Source: Paucibacter sp. DJ2R-2 (lineage in GTDB: Bacteria > Pseudomonadota > Gammaproteobacteria > Burkholderiales > Burkholderiaceae_C). From it: DNA of 64,000 nucleotides. Positions within the stretch are counted from its first letter, which is position 1, and each line of letters opens with the position of its first letter. The notes beneath the pieces were generated by a model. That model was not told where the DNA came from. It saw only the letters and a list, made by a program, of their open reading frames with translations, and ran no database searches. Positions 1 to 9,087 of the stretch are shown here, one piece after another. A program made the position numbers and the translations under genes. The DNA lies in NCBI RefSeq assembly GCF_025717675.1, contig NZ_JAJIRT010000001.1, positions 744,001 through 808,000 on the forward strand. Reading direction: 5' to 3'.

Positions 1-2
1 AC

Positions 3-341
3 GAGTTACTGCGCGTGGCAGTGGAGCCGCCGCTGAAGGACGGCGCCGAACGCGGTTTCATCGGCAGTCGCAACGAGCAAAACATCCGCCGCGCTTATGT
101 GATCGAGAACCTGCATCGCCAGCCCGTCCTGCTGCAGCTGATCGAGCCCTCGCCGGTGGCCCAGCATGAGGACATCAAGGTGCAGACCCAGTTCAGCCCA
201 CAGCCCAGCCAGCTGCGTTGGAAACAACTGCCCGGCGTGATCGCCTGGCAACTGCCGCTCGCAGCCGGCCAGAGCCAGCGCTTCACGGCCGAATACCTGA
301 TCAGCGCACCCAAGGATGCGCGCGTCAGCGGCTTGCGTTGA
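3..341 (+). CDS. DUF4139 domain-containing protein, C-terminal fragment
   Basis: The reading frame is open from the window edge, so only the last 112 residues are present. They contain the pattern typical of the end of DUF4139 (MuiA-like) proteins: an IRRAYVIENLHRQPVLLQLIE strand pair, the PVAQHEDIKVQ segment and a final beta strand before the stop. Members are usually exported or envelope-associated beta-rich proteins of unknown biochemical role. The stop lies 6 bp from the convergent stop of the kinase gene. The family call rests on this tail only. Confidence 0.7.
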   Translation, partial: ELLRVAVEPPLKDGAERGFIGSRNEQNIRRAYVIENLHRQPVLLQLIEPSPVAQHEDIKVQTQFSPQPSQLRWKQLPGVIAWQLPLAAGQSQRFTAEYLISAPKDARVSGLR

Positions 342-347
342 CGCGAC

Positions 348-3176
348 TCAGAACCAGCCCCCCAGATCCGGCCGGATCTCGGGCGCATGGGCGGCGCCAC
401 GCCGCAGGGCCATATGCAGCGCCGCACGGGCCTGCCGAATGGCGGCGGTTTCTCCGGCTGGAGCTTCAAGCTGCGCCTGCATGAGCGCCTGCAGCGCATC
501 GAATGGATGTCCCGCCGGCATCTCGGGTGGCCGGGCCTGCTGGGCGGCGGCCAGCGCCGCAGCGGCGTCGGGCGCACCCATCATCACCAGGGTCAGGGCC
601 AGATCCAGCCGGGCCTGCCAGAGCGGCGGCACCTGGCGATCCGGGCTGGTTTCCAGCAAGGCCACACGGCGCTCCAGCAGGCGGCGGCTTCCTGCCAGAT
701 CGCCACGGGCGCGCAGCAGCGCGCCCTCGACCTGCGCGACGCGACTCTCCAACCACAGATCGCGCTCCAGATGCAGGTCGGCATCGCCGCGCAGGCGGCT
801 GATGGCGTCGGCCGCCAGAACCAAGTCACCCAGCACCAGGCTGCTGCGCGCCAGGGCCAGCCAGGCTTCGGCCCGGCTCACGCCCATCTGCGCCCGGGTC
901 GACTCAATCTCTTCCAGCAACTCAAAAGCCTCGCTGCGCAAGCTCGCCGCCGGCGCCGCGCCCGCCTGTGCGCGAGCCAGCAAGAGCGAGGCCTTGGCGG
1001 CCGTCCGGGCATTGAAGGGCGCGCCATTGCCCAGGGTGTTGAAAGCCTGGCGGGCCGCCAGGGCCTGGGCATACTCGGCGCGGTCGCTGTGATAACGGGC
1101 AATCTCCGGGTACATGAAAGCACGCATGGAGTTGCCGCGGCCATGCAGACGGTCCATCTCCTCGCCCAGCGCTTGGGCACGCGCCTGGGCACCCTCGTAC
1201 TTCCCTGCGCGGATATCCATGGTCAGGATGTTGCGACGGATGGCCAAGGCATGACGTAAGTTTTCCTTGGGCGGGTTCTGCAGCGCCGGCTCGGTCAGGC
1301 GCAGCTGCTCCCTGGCCTCGCCGATGCGCCCCTCGCCGGCCAGGCGCACCGCCTCGACCATGTGATGGAAGGTTCGGTAGAAATGACCCTCGGGGTAGAG
1401 CAGGCGCACCAGCTCGCCTGCTTGATCCAAGGCCGCTTTCGCCTCGGCCAGGCGACCGGTTTTCATATAGCCATTGGCCAGCGCATAGTGGATCTCGCGC
1501 ATGCGGTCGGACTTGGGGCCATGCAGGCGCGCCACGCGCTCGCGCAGCGGCTCCAGCTCGGCGACCACGAGGTCGTGCGGCCCGGTGGGCACGTAAATCT
1601 GCGCCAGCTTGATGTGCGCGTCCACCGTGCGCTCATCATCCTCACCGTAGAGCTGGGCGGTCAGAGCCACCCATTCGCGGGCCAGGGGCGCGGCCAGATC
1701 GTAGCGATCCAGCGAGGCGTAAGTCTGGGCCAGCACCGAGAGCAGACGCGCCTTGGTCGTGGGCTCGTCCTGGAACTTGCCGGCCAGCTCGCTGCGACTC
1801 TTTTCCAGCAAGGCCATCACCGTGGGTGCCTGGCCGCCGTGAACATCGGGGCTGGCACTGGCCAGCAACTCGGTCAGGTAAAGCGTCACCTGGTCGGATT
1901 CCCGGGCCGCCGCTTGCGCCCGGCGCCATTGGTCCAGGCTCACGCCCAGACCCAACAGCACCGCAAGAGCCAGGCCGCCAGACAAGGACGCCGCCAGGGC
2001 GTTGCGGCGCAGCCAAAGCCGAATCCGGTGGCGCCAATCCTCGCGGCGTGCGCTGACCGGCCGGTGGCGCAGCCAGCGCGACAGGTCCTCGATCAAGGCA
2101 CCGACAGCCGGGTAGCGATCCTCGGGCAGCTTGCGCAAGGCCTTGGCGACGATGGCCTCCAAGTCGCCCCGGGCACGCTCGGCATCGAGCGGCCGGGCGC
2201 CGACCGGTGCATCCGCATCCGGGGCCTGGGCCAGCAAGGCCCCCAGGCGCGGCGCGTCCTGGTGCAGCAGCGCATATTCAATCGCCGTGCGGCTGCTGCC
2301 GGCGCTGTAGAAGGGCAAGCGCCCTGAGATCATCTCGAACAGCAGCACGCCGAGCGAAAACACATCGGCCGCCACGCCGACCGGCGCACCACTGAGCTGC
2401 TCGGGCGAGGCATAGGACAAGGTCAGGCCACGGCCGCTGACGCGGGTCAGATGGCCCGGGTCTTCTTCATCGAGCAAGCCAGCGATGCCGAAATCCAGCA
2501 CCTTGACTTCACCCTCCTTGCTGACCATCACATTCGAGGGCTTGAGGTCGCGATGCACCACCAGCTGGGCATGGGCATGCTCGACCGCCTGCGCCACCCG
2601 AATCAGTAGCGCCACCCGCGAAGCCAGCGTGGGGCACTCGGCCCGCACATGCTCGCCCAGATTGTGGCCAGCCACATACTCCAGCACCAGATAGGGCACA
2701 CCGTCCGCGATGCCGGCATCGAGCAGACGCGCAATGCCGGGGTGCTTGAGCCGGGCCAGCACCGCCCGCTCGCGCGCAAAGCGCTGCGACAACGGCGCCT
2801 GCTGCAGATCGCTGCGCAGCAGCTTGACCACGACCTCCTGCTCATACAAGCCATCGGCACGGCAGGCCAACCAGACCTGGCCCATGCCGCCCTCGCCGAT
2901 CTTGCGCAGCAGCTGCCAGGCCCCCATGCGCTGGCCGCTGAGCGAGGGCGCTTCCATGATTTCATCCAGCGCTGGCACCGCGCTGACGGGCAGAGCCATG
3001 GAGGCGGCGGGGAACTGGGTCTCCGCCTGCTGCATCAAGCACTGCGCCAGCTCTGCGGCCAGGCCCTCATCGCGCGCCGACAAGGCGGCCAGCCAGGGGC
3101 CACGCGCGGCTTCAGGCAGGCCTTGAGCCTGGCGCAGCAGCTCGTTCAGCTCGGTCTGGCGGGCGCTTTCGCCCAT
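348..3176 (-). CDS. membrane-anchored serine/threonine protein kinase with TPR-like C-terminal half
   Basis: A 942-residue eukaryotic-type kinase. Residues 94-101 form the Gly-rich loop (GEGGMGQV), K118 is the ATP lysine, HRDLKPSN at 208-215 is the catalytic loop and DFG is at 228-230, so all catalytic residues are present. A single hydrophobic segment near 393-413 is followed by about 530 residues of helical, TPR-like repeats, probably outside the cytoplasm. The kinase probably phosphorylates Ser/Thr on unknown partners in response to a signal sensed by the repeat half. The ATG at 3176 follows the proA stop by 2 bp; an ATG at 3215 would overlap proA by 37 bp. Neither start has a strong ribosome site, so coupling to proA translation is likely. 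Confidence 0.88.
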   Translation of the reverse strand: MGESARQTELNELLRQAQGLPEAARGPWLAALSARDEGLAAELAQCLMQQAETQFPAASMALPVSAVPALDEIMEAPSLSGQRMGAWQLLRKIGEGGMGQVWLACRADGLYEQEVVVKLLRSDLQQAPLSQRFARERAVLARLKHPGIARLLDAGIADGVPYLVLEYVAGHNLGEHVRAECPTLASRVALLIRVAQAVEHAHAQLVVHRDLKPSNVMVSKEGEVKVLDFGIAGLLDEEDPGHLTRVSGRGLTLSYASPEQLSGAPVGVAADVFSLGVLLFEMISGRLPFYSAGSSRTAIEYALLHQDAPRLGALLAQAPDADAPVGARPLDAERARGDLEAIVAKALRKLPEDRYPAVGALIEDLSRWLRHRPVSARREDWRHRIRLWLRRNALAASLSGGLALAVLLGLGVSLDQWRRAQAAARESDQVTLYLTELLASASPDVHGGQAPTVMALLEKSRSELAGKFQDEPTTKARLLSVLAQTYASLDRYDLAAPLAREWVALTAQLYGEDDERTVDAHIKLAQIYVPTGPHDLVVAELEPLRERVARLHGPKSDRMREIHYALANGYMKTGRLAEAKAALDQAGELVRLLYPEGHFYRTFHHMVEAVRLAGEGRIGEAREQLRLTEPALQNPPKENLRHALAIRRNILTMDIRAGKYEGAQARAQALGEEMDRLHGRGNSMRAFMYPEIARYHSDRAEYAQALAARQAFNTLGNGAPFNARTAAKASLLLARAQAGAAPAASLRSEAFELLEEIESTRAQMGVSRAEAWLALARSSLVLGDLVLAADAISRLRGDADLHLERDLWLESRVAQVEGALLRARGDLAGSRRLLERRVALLETSPDRQVPPLWQARLDLALTLVMMGAPDAAAALAAAQQARPPEMPAGHPFDALQALMQAQLEAPAGETAAIRQARAALHMALRRGAAHAPEIRPDLGGWF

Positions 3177-3178
3177 GT

Positions 3179-4495
3179 TCAGCGGCGGACTTCGCCCTGC
3201 CCCAGCACCACCCATTTGAGCGAGCTCAGGCCTTCCAGGCCGACCGGGCCGCGGGCATGGAGCTTGTCGGTGGAGATGCCGATCTCGGCGCCCAGACCGT
3301 ACTCGAAGCCGTCGGCAAAGCGTGTGCTGGCATTGACCATGACGCTGGCCGAATCGACTTCGCGCAGAAAGCGCATGGCATGGGCGTGATTGCTGGTCAG
3401 GATGGCGTCGGTGTGATGCGAGCCGTATCGGTTGATGTGTTCGATGGCCTCATCGAGGCTGTCCACCACCTTGATGCTGAGGATGGGCGCCAGATACTCC
3501 TCGCTCCAATCGGCCTCGGTCGCCGGCTTGATCACGGCGCCAGGGATGGGGCCCAGCAAGGCCAGGCTGCGCGAGCAGCCACGCATCTCCACGCCCTTCT
3601 CGGCCAGCAAGGCGCCGATATGGGGCAGGAAGTCCGCGGCGCTCTCGGCATGGACCAGCAGGGATTCGGTGGCATTGCAGGGGCTGTACTTCTGGGTCTT
3701 GGCGTTCATGACCACGGTCAGGGCCAGGTCGAAGTCCACCTCGGCATCGACATAGCAATGGCAGTTGCCATCGAGGTGTTTGATGACGGGCACCTTGGAC
3801 TCGGCGCTGATGCGTTCGATCAAGCCCTTGCCTCCGCGCGGGATGATCACGTCGACATGCTCTGGCGCCGTGATCAACAGGCCCACCGCAGCGCGGTCGG
3901 TGCTGGCGATCAGCTGCACACCCTCGGCCGGCAGGCCGGCTTCGCGCAGCGCTGCCGCCACCAGCTCGACCAGGGCCAGATTGGAATGAATCGCCTCGGA
4001 ACCGCCGCGCAGGATGCAGGCATTGCCGCTCTTGATGGCCAGGGAGGCGGCCTCGATAGTGACGTTGGGCCGGCTCTCGTAAATCATGCCGAACACACCC
4101 AGGGGCACGCGCATCTGGCCGACGCTGATGCCGCTGGGGCGGCGTTTGAGGCCGCTGATCTCGCCGACCGGGTCGGGCATGGCGGCAATCTGCTCGCAGC
4201 CCTGGGCCACGGTTTCGACCACATCGGGGCTCAGCTTCAGGCGGTCCAGCATGGGGCCATCGAGGCCGGCCGCGGCGGCTGCCTTCAAATCACGGGCGTT
4301 GGCGGCGGCCAAGGCCGGCCCAGCATGGCGCAGGCGCCGGGCCAGGCTCAGCAAGGCCTGGTTTTTGGCGGCAGTGGAGGCCGCAGCCATCAGGCGCGAA
4401 GCCTGACGGGCAGCCTGGCCCACGGTGTTCATATAGGCGGGCAGATCCTTGGCGGCCAAGGCGGCCAGAGGGGAAACGGTGGGTGTCGAGCTCAT
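3179..4495 (-). CDS. proA: glutamate-5-semialdehyde dehydrogenase (gamma-glutamyl phosphate reductase)
   Basis: The 438-residue product matches ProA throughout. It reduces gamma-glutamyl phosphate with NADPH to glutamate semialdehyde, the second step of proline synthesis, in the cytoplasm. The active-site Cys is in SPCNATE, and the family segments [35 protein letters not shown]-like (IKHLDGNCH) and the C-terminal [17 protein letters not shown] are all visible. The ATG at 4495 has GGAG 9 nt upstream; an earlier in-frame ATG at 4561 would add 22 atypical residues and is not chosen. The gene is followed almost immediately by the Ser/Thr kinase. No proB lies in the window. Confidence 0.97.
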   Translation of the reverse strand: MSSTPTVSPLAALAAKDLPAYMNTVGQAARQASRLMAAASTAAKNQALLSLARRLRHAGPALAAANARDLKAAAAAGLDGPMLDRLKLSPDVVETVAQGCEQIAAMPDPVGEISGLKRRPSGISVGQMRVPLGVFGMIYESRPNVTIEAASLAIKSGNACILRGGSEAIHSNLALVELVAAALREAGLPAEGVQLIASTDRAAVGLLITAPEHVDVIIPRGGKGLIERISAESKVPVIKHLDGNCHCYVDAEVDFDLALTVVMNAKTQKYSPCNATESLLVHAESAADFLPHIGALLAEKGVEMRGCSRSLALLGPIPGAVIKPATEADWSEEYLAPILSIKVVDSLDEAIEHINRYGSHHTDAILTSNHAHAMRFLREVDSASVMVNASTRFADGFEYGLGAEIGISTDKLHARGPVGLEGLSSLKWVVLGQGEVRR

Positions 4496-4794
4496 CCGCT
4501 CATTCTCCGCGATGTGTTCGCAAGCCCCACGAAGGCGGCCTTCGACAGCCCCCCATGCCATTGCTCACGGGTTGAGAAATCGCCAGACGCACAAGGGTTG
4601 CACCCGATTGCCTAGGGCTTGAGATCGCCGCTCGTTTGACGCCACCGTTCATCCCGCTGACCTGCAGATGGTCGCTCCGATCTGGAAGTTCATCGCGGCG
4701 CGCTGTCGCTTCAGCGGCGGAATTTCTACAGTGACCCCATCGACTTTCCACCCCGTGCCGGAGTCGGCACACAGCGCAGCAAAAGGCCCACACC

Positions 4795-5148
4795 ATGAAG
4801 CACTTCAACACCGCACGCACCCTCACCGCCGCCAGCCTGCTGGCACTCGCCGCCTTCGGCGCGCAGGCCGCCGTGCCGAGCAACGAAGAGAATGGCCCGG
4901 TCCGCCAGGTCTGCCCTCAGATCGACAGCAAGATGCAGCAAGCCCTGGACCGCGGCGTTCAGAAGCTCAACAACGGCACCCTGGCCCGCGTCGAATTCAC
5001 CGTCAAGGGCGACAAGATCAGCCAGGTGCGCCAGCAGAATGTCCCGACCGAGATGCGCCGCCAGGTGTACCAAGCCATGCGCGAACTCAAATGCCAGAGC
5101 AATGGCGAACAAGCGCTGGCCTTCAATCTCAATTTGCTGCCGAACTGA
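4795..5148 (+). CDS. small secreted protein of unknown function
   Basis: The 117-residue product has a clear Sec signal peptide (KH..R start, hydrophobic TAASLLALAAFG core, cleavage near AQA-AVP), so it should be periplasmic. The mature part is about 92 residues with two Cys (VCPQ and LKCQ) that could form a disulfide, and a pattern of one helix plus beta strands. I do not recognise a family. It is divergent from proA with a 299-bp gap and ends 58 bp from the convergent SDR gene. Good signal peptide and high-G+C third positions make it a real gene. Confidence 0.75.
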   Translation: MKHFNTARTLTAASLLALAAFGAQAAVPSNEENGPVRQVCPQIDSKMQQALDRGVQKLNNGTLARVEFTVKGDKISQVRQQNVPTEMRRQVYQAMRELKCQSNGEQALAFNLNLLPN

Positions 5149-5172
5149 GCCACGGCAAATCCAAGACGCTGA

Positions 5173-5186
5173 GCTAATGAATTAGC
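5173..5186. other. short perfect inverted repeat between convergent genes
   Basis: The sequence gctaat-ga-attagc is a perfect 6-bp inverted repeat around a 2-bp centre, lying between the convergent stops of the small secreted protein and the SDR gene. It is AT-rich in a GC-rich setting. It is too small for a firm terminator call and could equally be a protein site. Confidence 0.3.
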
Positions 5187-5206
5187 CTGGCGCCTTGATC
5201 AAAACA

Positions 5207-5944
5207 CTAGAACTGGACATGGGCGGTCGAACCGCCATCGACATACCAGTTGGCGCCGGCCACAAAGCTGGCCGCCGGGCTGGAGACAAAGCAGGCCACC
5301 CGGGCGATTTCGTCCGGGCGGGCCAGCCGCTGCAGCGGGTTGCGTTGCAGCACCCGCGCATAGAGCTCGGGCTCCTGCTCCTGGACACGACCCCAGAGGC
5401 CACCTGCCACCCAGGTGTCTCCCGGCGAGACCGTGTTGACACGCACCTCCGGCAGAACGCGTGCCGATAGCGATTTCATGTAGTGCGCCAGGGCCGCCTT
5501 GGCGGCGCCATACGCCGCGGAGTTCGGTGCCGCCAGCGACCCGGCCTTGGACCCGATATAGGTGAGGGCGCCATGCTTGGAACGACGCAGCAGCGGCAGG
5601 GCGGCTTCGGCACAGCGCACGGTCGCACGCAGATCCACGTCCAGCGCTTGCGACCAGTCGCTCGACAGGGCGCTGACATTGAGCACCAGGATGTCCAGCG
5701 TGCCCAATTCTTCCAGCCAGGCCTCAAAGGCCCCGGGCTGGCAGACATCGAGTGCTCGGGCCTGCAGCGTGCCGGGCAGACCGGCCGATTGCAGCTCGGC
5801 CAGACAGGCCTGCAAACGCTCCGGCTGGCGGGCACAGAAGGCCACCTCGCAGCCCTCGGCCGCGAGGGCACGCACGATGGCGGCGCCAATACCTGCCGAT
5901 CCACCGGTCACCACGGCCCTCAAGCCTTTCAGTCCCAGATCCAT
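5207..5944 (-). CDS. short-chain dehydrogenase/reductase family oxidoreductase
   Basis: A 245-residue classical SDR, expected to be a cytoplasmic NAD(P)-dependent alcohol/ketone oxidoreductase of unknown substrate. The cofactor-binding TGGSAGIG motif is near residue 14, a catalytic Ser lies in the YIGSKAG strand, and the YGAAK (YxxxK) catalytic pair follows. LNVS replaces the usual NNAG motif, a common variation. The ATG at 5944 has GGGGAG about 6 nt upstream; a GTG at 5950 is possible. It is divergent from the BlaI-type repressor, and the repressor operator at 6064-6089 lies between them, so shared control is possible. Confidence 0.9.
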   Translation of the reverse strand: MDLGLKGLRAVVTGGSAGIGAAIVRALAAEGCEVAFCARQPERLQACLAELQSAGLPGTLQARALDVCQPGAFEAWLEELGTLDILVLNVSALSSDWSQALDVDLRATVRCAEAALPLLRRSKHGALTYIGSKAGSLAAPNSAAYGAAKAALAHYMKSLSARVLPEVRVNTVSPGDTWVAGGLWGRVQEQEPELYARVLQRNPLQRLARPDEIARVACFVSSPAASFVAGANWYVDGGSTAHVQF

Positions 5945-6063
5945 GCGCACTCCCCAGCTTCAAATGCCGCGGCATGCGGCCTGCTGGCGCCATTCTGTGC
6001 CAGGTCGCAAGCCCGCCGGTACGCGCAGCGCACCAAGCCGCTTGCGCGGTTCGCAGCACTCAA

Positions 6064-6089
6064 CTACATTTGTAGTACGACACCTGTAG
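6064..6089. promoter_or_regulatory. tandem BlaI/MecI/CopY-type operator
   Basis: CTACA-TT-TGTAG at 6064-6075 is a perfect 5+5 inverted repeat containing the TACA-N2-TGTA core known for BlaI/CopY repressors. A second copy, CGACA-CC-TGTAG at 6078-6089, has one mismatch and is centred 14 bp downstream. Both sit 15-40 bp before the repressor start, inside the gap to the divergent SDR gene. This predicts autorepression of blaI-M56 and perhaps control of the SDR gene. The assignment is by motif and position, not by experiment. Confidence 0.8.
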
Positions 6090-6103
6090 TAGAGACCAAG
6101 TCC

Positions 6104-6520
6104 ATGTCCGAAGACAAAAACGAACTGAGCCTGAGCGAGCTGCAGCTGAGCCTGATGCGCGTGCTCTGGCAGCGCGGCCAGGCCAGCACGGCCGAGGTGG
6201 CCGAAGCCTTGCGCGCCGAAGGCCGGCCCCTGGCCCACACCACCGTGGCCACCTTGCTGCAGCGCCTGGAAAAACGCGGCCTGCTGGCCTGCGATCGCGA
6301 TGCCCGCGCTTTGGTCTACCGCCCCTGCGTGTCCGAACCCGAGGTGCAGAAGTCCATGGTCAGCGGCCTGCTGTCCAGCCTGTTCGCTGGCAAGGCCAGC
6401 GCCCTGCTCAGCCATCTGCTGAAAGCCGGCGACATCGCCGACGAGGACATGGCACAAATGCGCCGCCTACTGGCCAAGGGCAGCCCGGCCAAGAACAGCA
6501 AGGATGGCGGCCATGACTGA
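6104..6520 (+). CDS. BlaI/MecI/CopY family transcriptional repressor
   Basis: The 138-residue protein has the penicillinase-repressor winged helix (residues about 8-80: LSELQLSLMRVLWQRG, then STAEVAEAL and HTTVATLLQRLEKRGLL as the recognition region) and a C-terminal dimerisation helix set with VSGLLSSLFAG. Such repressors bind TACA-N2-TGTA sites as dimers and are inactivated when the partner M56 protease is triggered. Here two matching operator copies lie just upstream and the M56 gene overlaps its 3' end, which is the classic arrangement. The final residues are Lys/Gly/Asp-rich. The start at 6104 is the first ATG in frame after the operator. Confidence 0.93.
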   Translation: MSEDKNELSLSELQLSLMRVLWQRGQASTAEVAEALRAEGRPLAHTTVATLLQRLEKRGLLACDRDARALVYRPCVSEPEVQKSMVSGLLSSLFAGKASALLSHLLKAGDIADEDMAQMRRLLAKGSPAKNSKDGGHD

Positions 6521-9077
6521 GCTCCTCAGCTTCAACGGCCCCCTGCTGCTGAGTATCCTCAGCAGCGGCCTGCTCAACTACCTGCTGCACAGCAGCCTGC
6601 TGCTGTCCGGTGCCTGGCTGATCGAGCGCAGCGCCCACCTGCGGCCGCGCCTGGCCGCGCATCGCGAAACGCTGTGGCGCCTGGCTTTTTTCGGCCCGGT
6701 GCTGACGGCCGGCCTGGCCACGCTGCTGAGTTGGAGTCCGGCGCCGACTCCGCCGGAGGCCGCGCCGTCTGCGCTTGCGAGCACACAGATCGAAGACCGA
6801 GCCCTCCTTGCTCCGCGCGAGGTGCCGTCTGCCACACCGGTACGTGAACTCGCGCCCACCGCAAACCCGGTGATTCACGTGCAGAAGCCGCCGCAAGCAC
6901 CACGCCAGCGACTGCAACTGGCCCCCGAAGCCAGCGCCGCCGTGGCTGCCCTGGCGGCGGCCTGGGCGCTGTTGGCCGGGCTGGGCCTGCTGGCCACCGG
7001 CCTGGCCTGGTGGCGGCTGCGTGTGCAGGCTCGCCGTCTGCCGCGCCTGGACGATGCCGATCTGCACGGCTGCCTGCAGACGCTGGCCCGGTCCGCTGGC
7101 CTGCCGACCCCGCCTCTGCGGCTCAGCCGCGCTGAGTGGTCCAGCCCACTGATCGCACCGGGCGGCGCCATCTGCCTGCCCGCCTGGGCCCTGCAGCTGC
7201 CTCATGCCCAACGCGAGGCCGTGCTGGCCCATGAACTGGCGCATTTGCGTCGGCGCGACCCTGCCTGGCGCCTGGCCGCCCAGTTGCTGAACCAGCTGGC
7301 CTGGCTGCAGCCCCTGAACCGCCTGGCCCTGAGCCGGCTCGATGCCCTGGCCGAACAAGCCTGCGACGCCTGGGCCACCGCCCGACCCAGCGATGCCGCC
7401 CGGGAGCAGGCGCGCCGCGCCCTGGCGGAAAGCCTGTATCGCTGTGCCCAAGAGCTGCAGCAGGCAGCGCGCCCGGCGCGGCGCCTGCAGCTGCTGAGCC
7501 GGATGGCGGCCACCGGCCGCTCGCCCCTGCTGGCCCGCATCGAAGCATTGATGAAACCTGCCCCCACCCCGCAAGGAGACCCAATCATGAGCCCCAACCC
7601 TGAGCCCTCCACCGCCCTGCCCCCACCCGAACTCTGGCGCAAGCGCCTGCTGGTCGGCGGCCTGACGCTGTGCGTCCTGGCCCTGCCCTTGCTGGGTGTG
7701 GGCCACAGCCAGCCCCTGGACTTGAGCCGCCTGCAGCACCTGGGCGAGCAATTCGAACTGCATCTGGGCGTGGGCTCGGCGTCCAGCATCCGCATCCGCA
7801 ACAGCAGCGCCTCGCAGAGTCTGGACATCCGCCTCAGCGGCCAGATGCGCTTCAACGCCGACCAGACCGAGCTCGAAAGCCTCAGCAAGGGCCGACTGGT
7901 GATCGACGAGCAGCGCAGCGGCTGGCACCGGCGCGCGATCTACGAACCCGGCGAGAACGGCGGGGCACCGCGCCTGAGCTACAGCCTGGACGGCAAGGAG
8001 CAGGCGCCGGACGCCGAAGGCCAGGCCTGGCTACGCGAACGCATGGCCCTGGCCGGCGAGAGCCTGGAAGGCAGCGACAAGCGCGTCCAGAACCTGCTGG
8101 CGCAAGGCGGGGTGGCACGCGTGCTGGCCGACATCCAGGCGCCGAACATCGAAGATCATCGCCGCCGCAGCCGCGTCCAGGCCCTGCTCAAGCAAGGCCC
8201 GCAGAGCGAGAGCACCTTGCAAGCCCTGATCCGTGTCAATGAAGGCATGGACTCGGATTTCGAACGTCGCCAGCTGCTGCAAAGCCTGATCGAGAAGCAG
8301 ACCTTGAGCCCGGCCCTGCAAGCCCAGTTGCTGCAAAGCCTGCACAACTTGAGCTCGGACTTCGAGCGCCGCCAGGTGCTAGAGACCCTGTCCGCCACGC
8401 TCAGCGCGGAGCCTGCCACGCTGCAGGCCTGGCTGCAGGCGGTGGACGGCATGGACTCGGACTTTGAAAAGCGCAGCGCCATCGTCGACATCGTCGAGCG
8501 GCAGTCGCCCGCGAGCGGCCTGCCCACCTTGGCTGCAGCCCTGCAGGCCAGCCTCGGCCTGAGTTCCGACTTCGAGCACCGCAGCGCCCTGGAGGCCGTG
8601 GCCCAGAAGCTGCCGCGTCAGACTGCGCTGGACGCGCCGGCCGAGGCGGCGCTCAAAGCCTACAGCGAATCGGCCCGCCGCATCGGCAGCGACTTCGAAC
8701 GCCGCATGGCCTTGAGCGCCCTGCTGGAAGCCGGCGTGCACCAGAAGGCCGCGCTGCTGGGCGTACTCGATGCGACACGCAGCATCGACTCCGATTTCGA
8801 CCGGGCTGAATTGCTCAGCGCCTTGGCCGCGCACCTGCCGGCCGATGCCGAGCTGGTGGCCAGTTATCGCCAGGCAGCCCGAGGCCTGAGCGAGCATGAG
8901 CGCGGCAAGGTCGAGGCCGCACTCGACCCGGTGATGGACCGCCTGGCCAAGGCCGTGCCCGCCCCCGCCGCCCCGGCCGCACTGGCCACGCCCGCCAAAG
9001 CCGCCCCAGCTGCCGCCAGCACGCACCTCAAGCCGCCCAGCCCGCCGCGCCCACCGGCCGCCCCCTCGCTGCCCTGA
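6513..9077 (+). CDS. BlaR1-like M56 membrane metallopeptidase with SDFERR repeats
   Basis: An 854-residue integral membrane peptidase. N-terminal hydrophobic segments flank a cytosolic zinc-peptidase domain with HELAH at 240-244 and a likely third ligand in AEQACD near E281. Another membrane segment near 380-398 leads to a long outer part. Instead of the penicillin-binding sensor of BlaR1 there is a DUF4097-like beta region and then six repeats centred on SDFERR-type motifs (near 579, 613, 647, 683, 724, 758), followed by a Pro/Ala-rich tail. It probably cleaves or inactivates the BlaI-type repressor encoded upstream when the outer domain senses a signal. The ATG at 6513 has AAGGA 8 nt upstream and overlaps the blaI stop by 8 bp; an ATG at 6504 is also in frame. 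Confidence 0.9.
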   Translation: MTELLSFNGPLLLSILSSGLLNYLLHSSLLLSGAWLIERSAHLRPRLAAHRETLWRLAFFGPVLTAGLATLLSWSPAPTPPEAAPSALASTQIEDRALLAPREVPSATPVRELAPTANPVIHVQKPPQAPRQRLQLAPEASAAVAALAAAWALLAGLGLLATGLAWWRLRVQARRLPRLDDADLHGCLQTLARSAGLPTPPLRLSRAEWSSPLIAPGGAICLPAWALQLPHAQREAVLAHELAHLRRRDPAWRLAAQLLNQLAWLQPLNRLALSRLDALAEQACDAWATARPSDAAREQARRALAESLYRCAQELQQAARPARRLQLLSRMAATGRSPLLARIEALMKPAPTPQGDPIMSPNPEPSTALPPPELWRKRLLVGGLTLCVLALPLLGVGHSQPLDLSRLQHLGEQFELHLGVGSASSIRIRNSSASQSLDIRLSGQMRFNADQTELESLSKGRLVIDEQRSGWHRRAIYEPGENGGAPRLSYSLDGKEQAPDAEGQAWLRERMALAGESLEGSDKRVQNLLAQGGVARVLADIQAPNIEDHRRRSRVQALLKQGPQSESTLQALIRVNEGMDSDFERRQLLQSLIEKQTLSPALQAQLLQSLHNLSSDFERRQVLETLSATLSAEPATLQAWLQAVDGMDSDFEKRSAIVDIVERQSPASGLPTLAAALQASLGLSSDFEHRSALEAVAQKLPRQTALDAPAEAALKAYSESARRIGSDFERRMALSALLEAGVHQKAALLGVLDATRSIDSDFDRAELLSALAAHLPADAELVASYRQAARGLSEHERGKVEAALDPVMDRLAKAVPAPAAPAALATPAKAAPAAASTHLKPPSPPRPPAAPSLP
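8241..8840 (+). repeat. six protein-level repeats with SDFERR core inside the M56 gene
   Basis: The motif [MLI][DSG]SDFE[RKH]R recurs with its first residue encoded at 8247, 8349, 8451, 8559, 8682 and 8784. Spacings are 34, 34, 36, 41 and 34 codons. The DNA copies have diverged, so this is an old, selected protein repeat and not a recent DNA duplication. A 34-residue period with conserved Leu/Ala helix positions suggests a helical solenoid. Confidence 0.85.
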
Positions 9078-9087
9078 AGCAGGCGCC

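Noticed and set aside
3257-4615. Long plus-strand open frame of 452 codons opposite proA
   Set aside because: It mirrors proA on the other strand and shows no protein family pattern; long antisense frames are common at high G+C.
6104-6520. Full 345-codon frame from 5483 as the repressor
   Set aside because: The first 207 codons lie opposite the SDR gene and cross the operator. The winged-helix protein begins at 6104.
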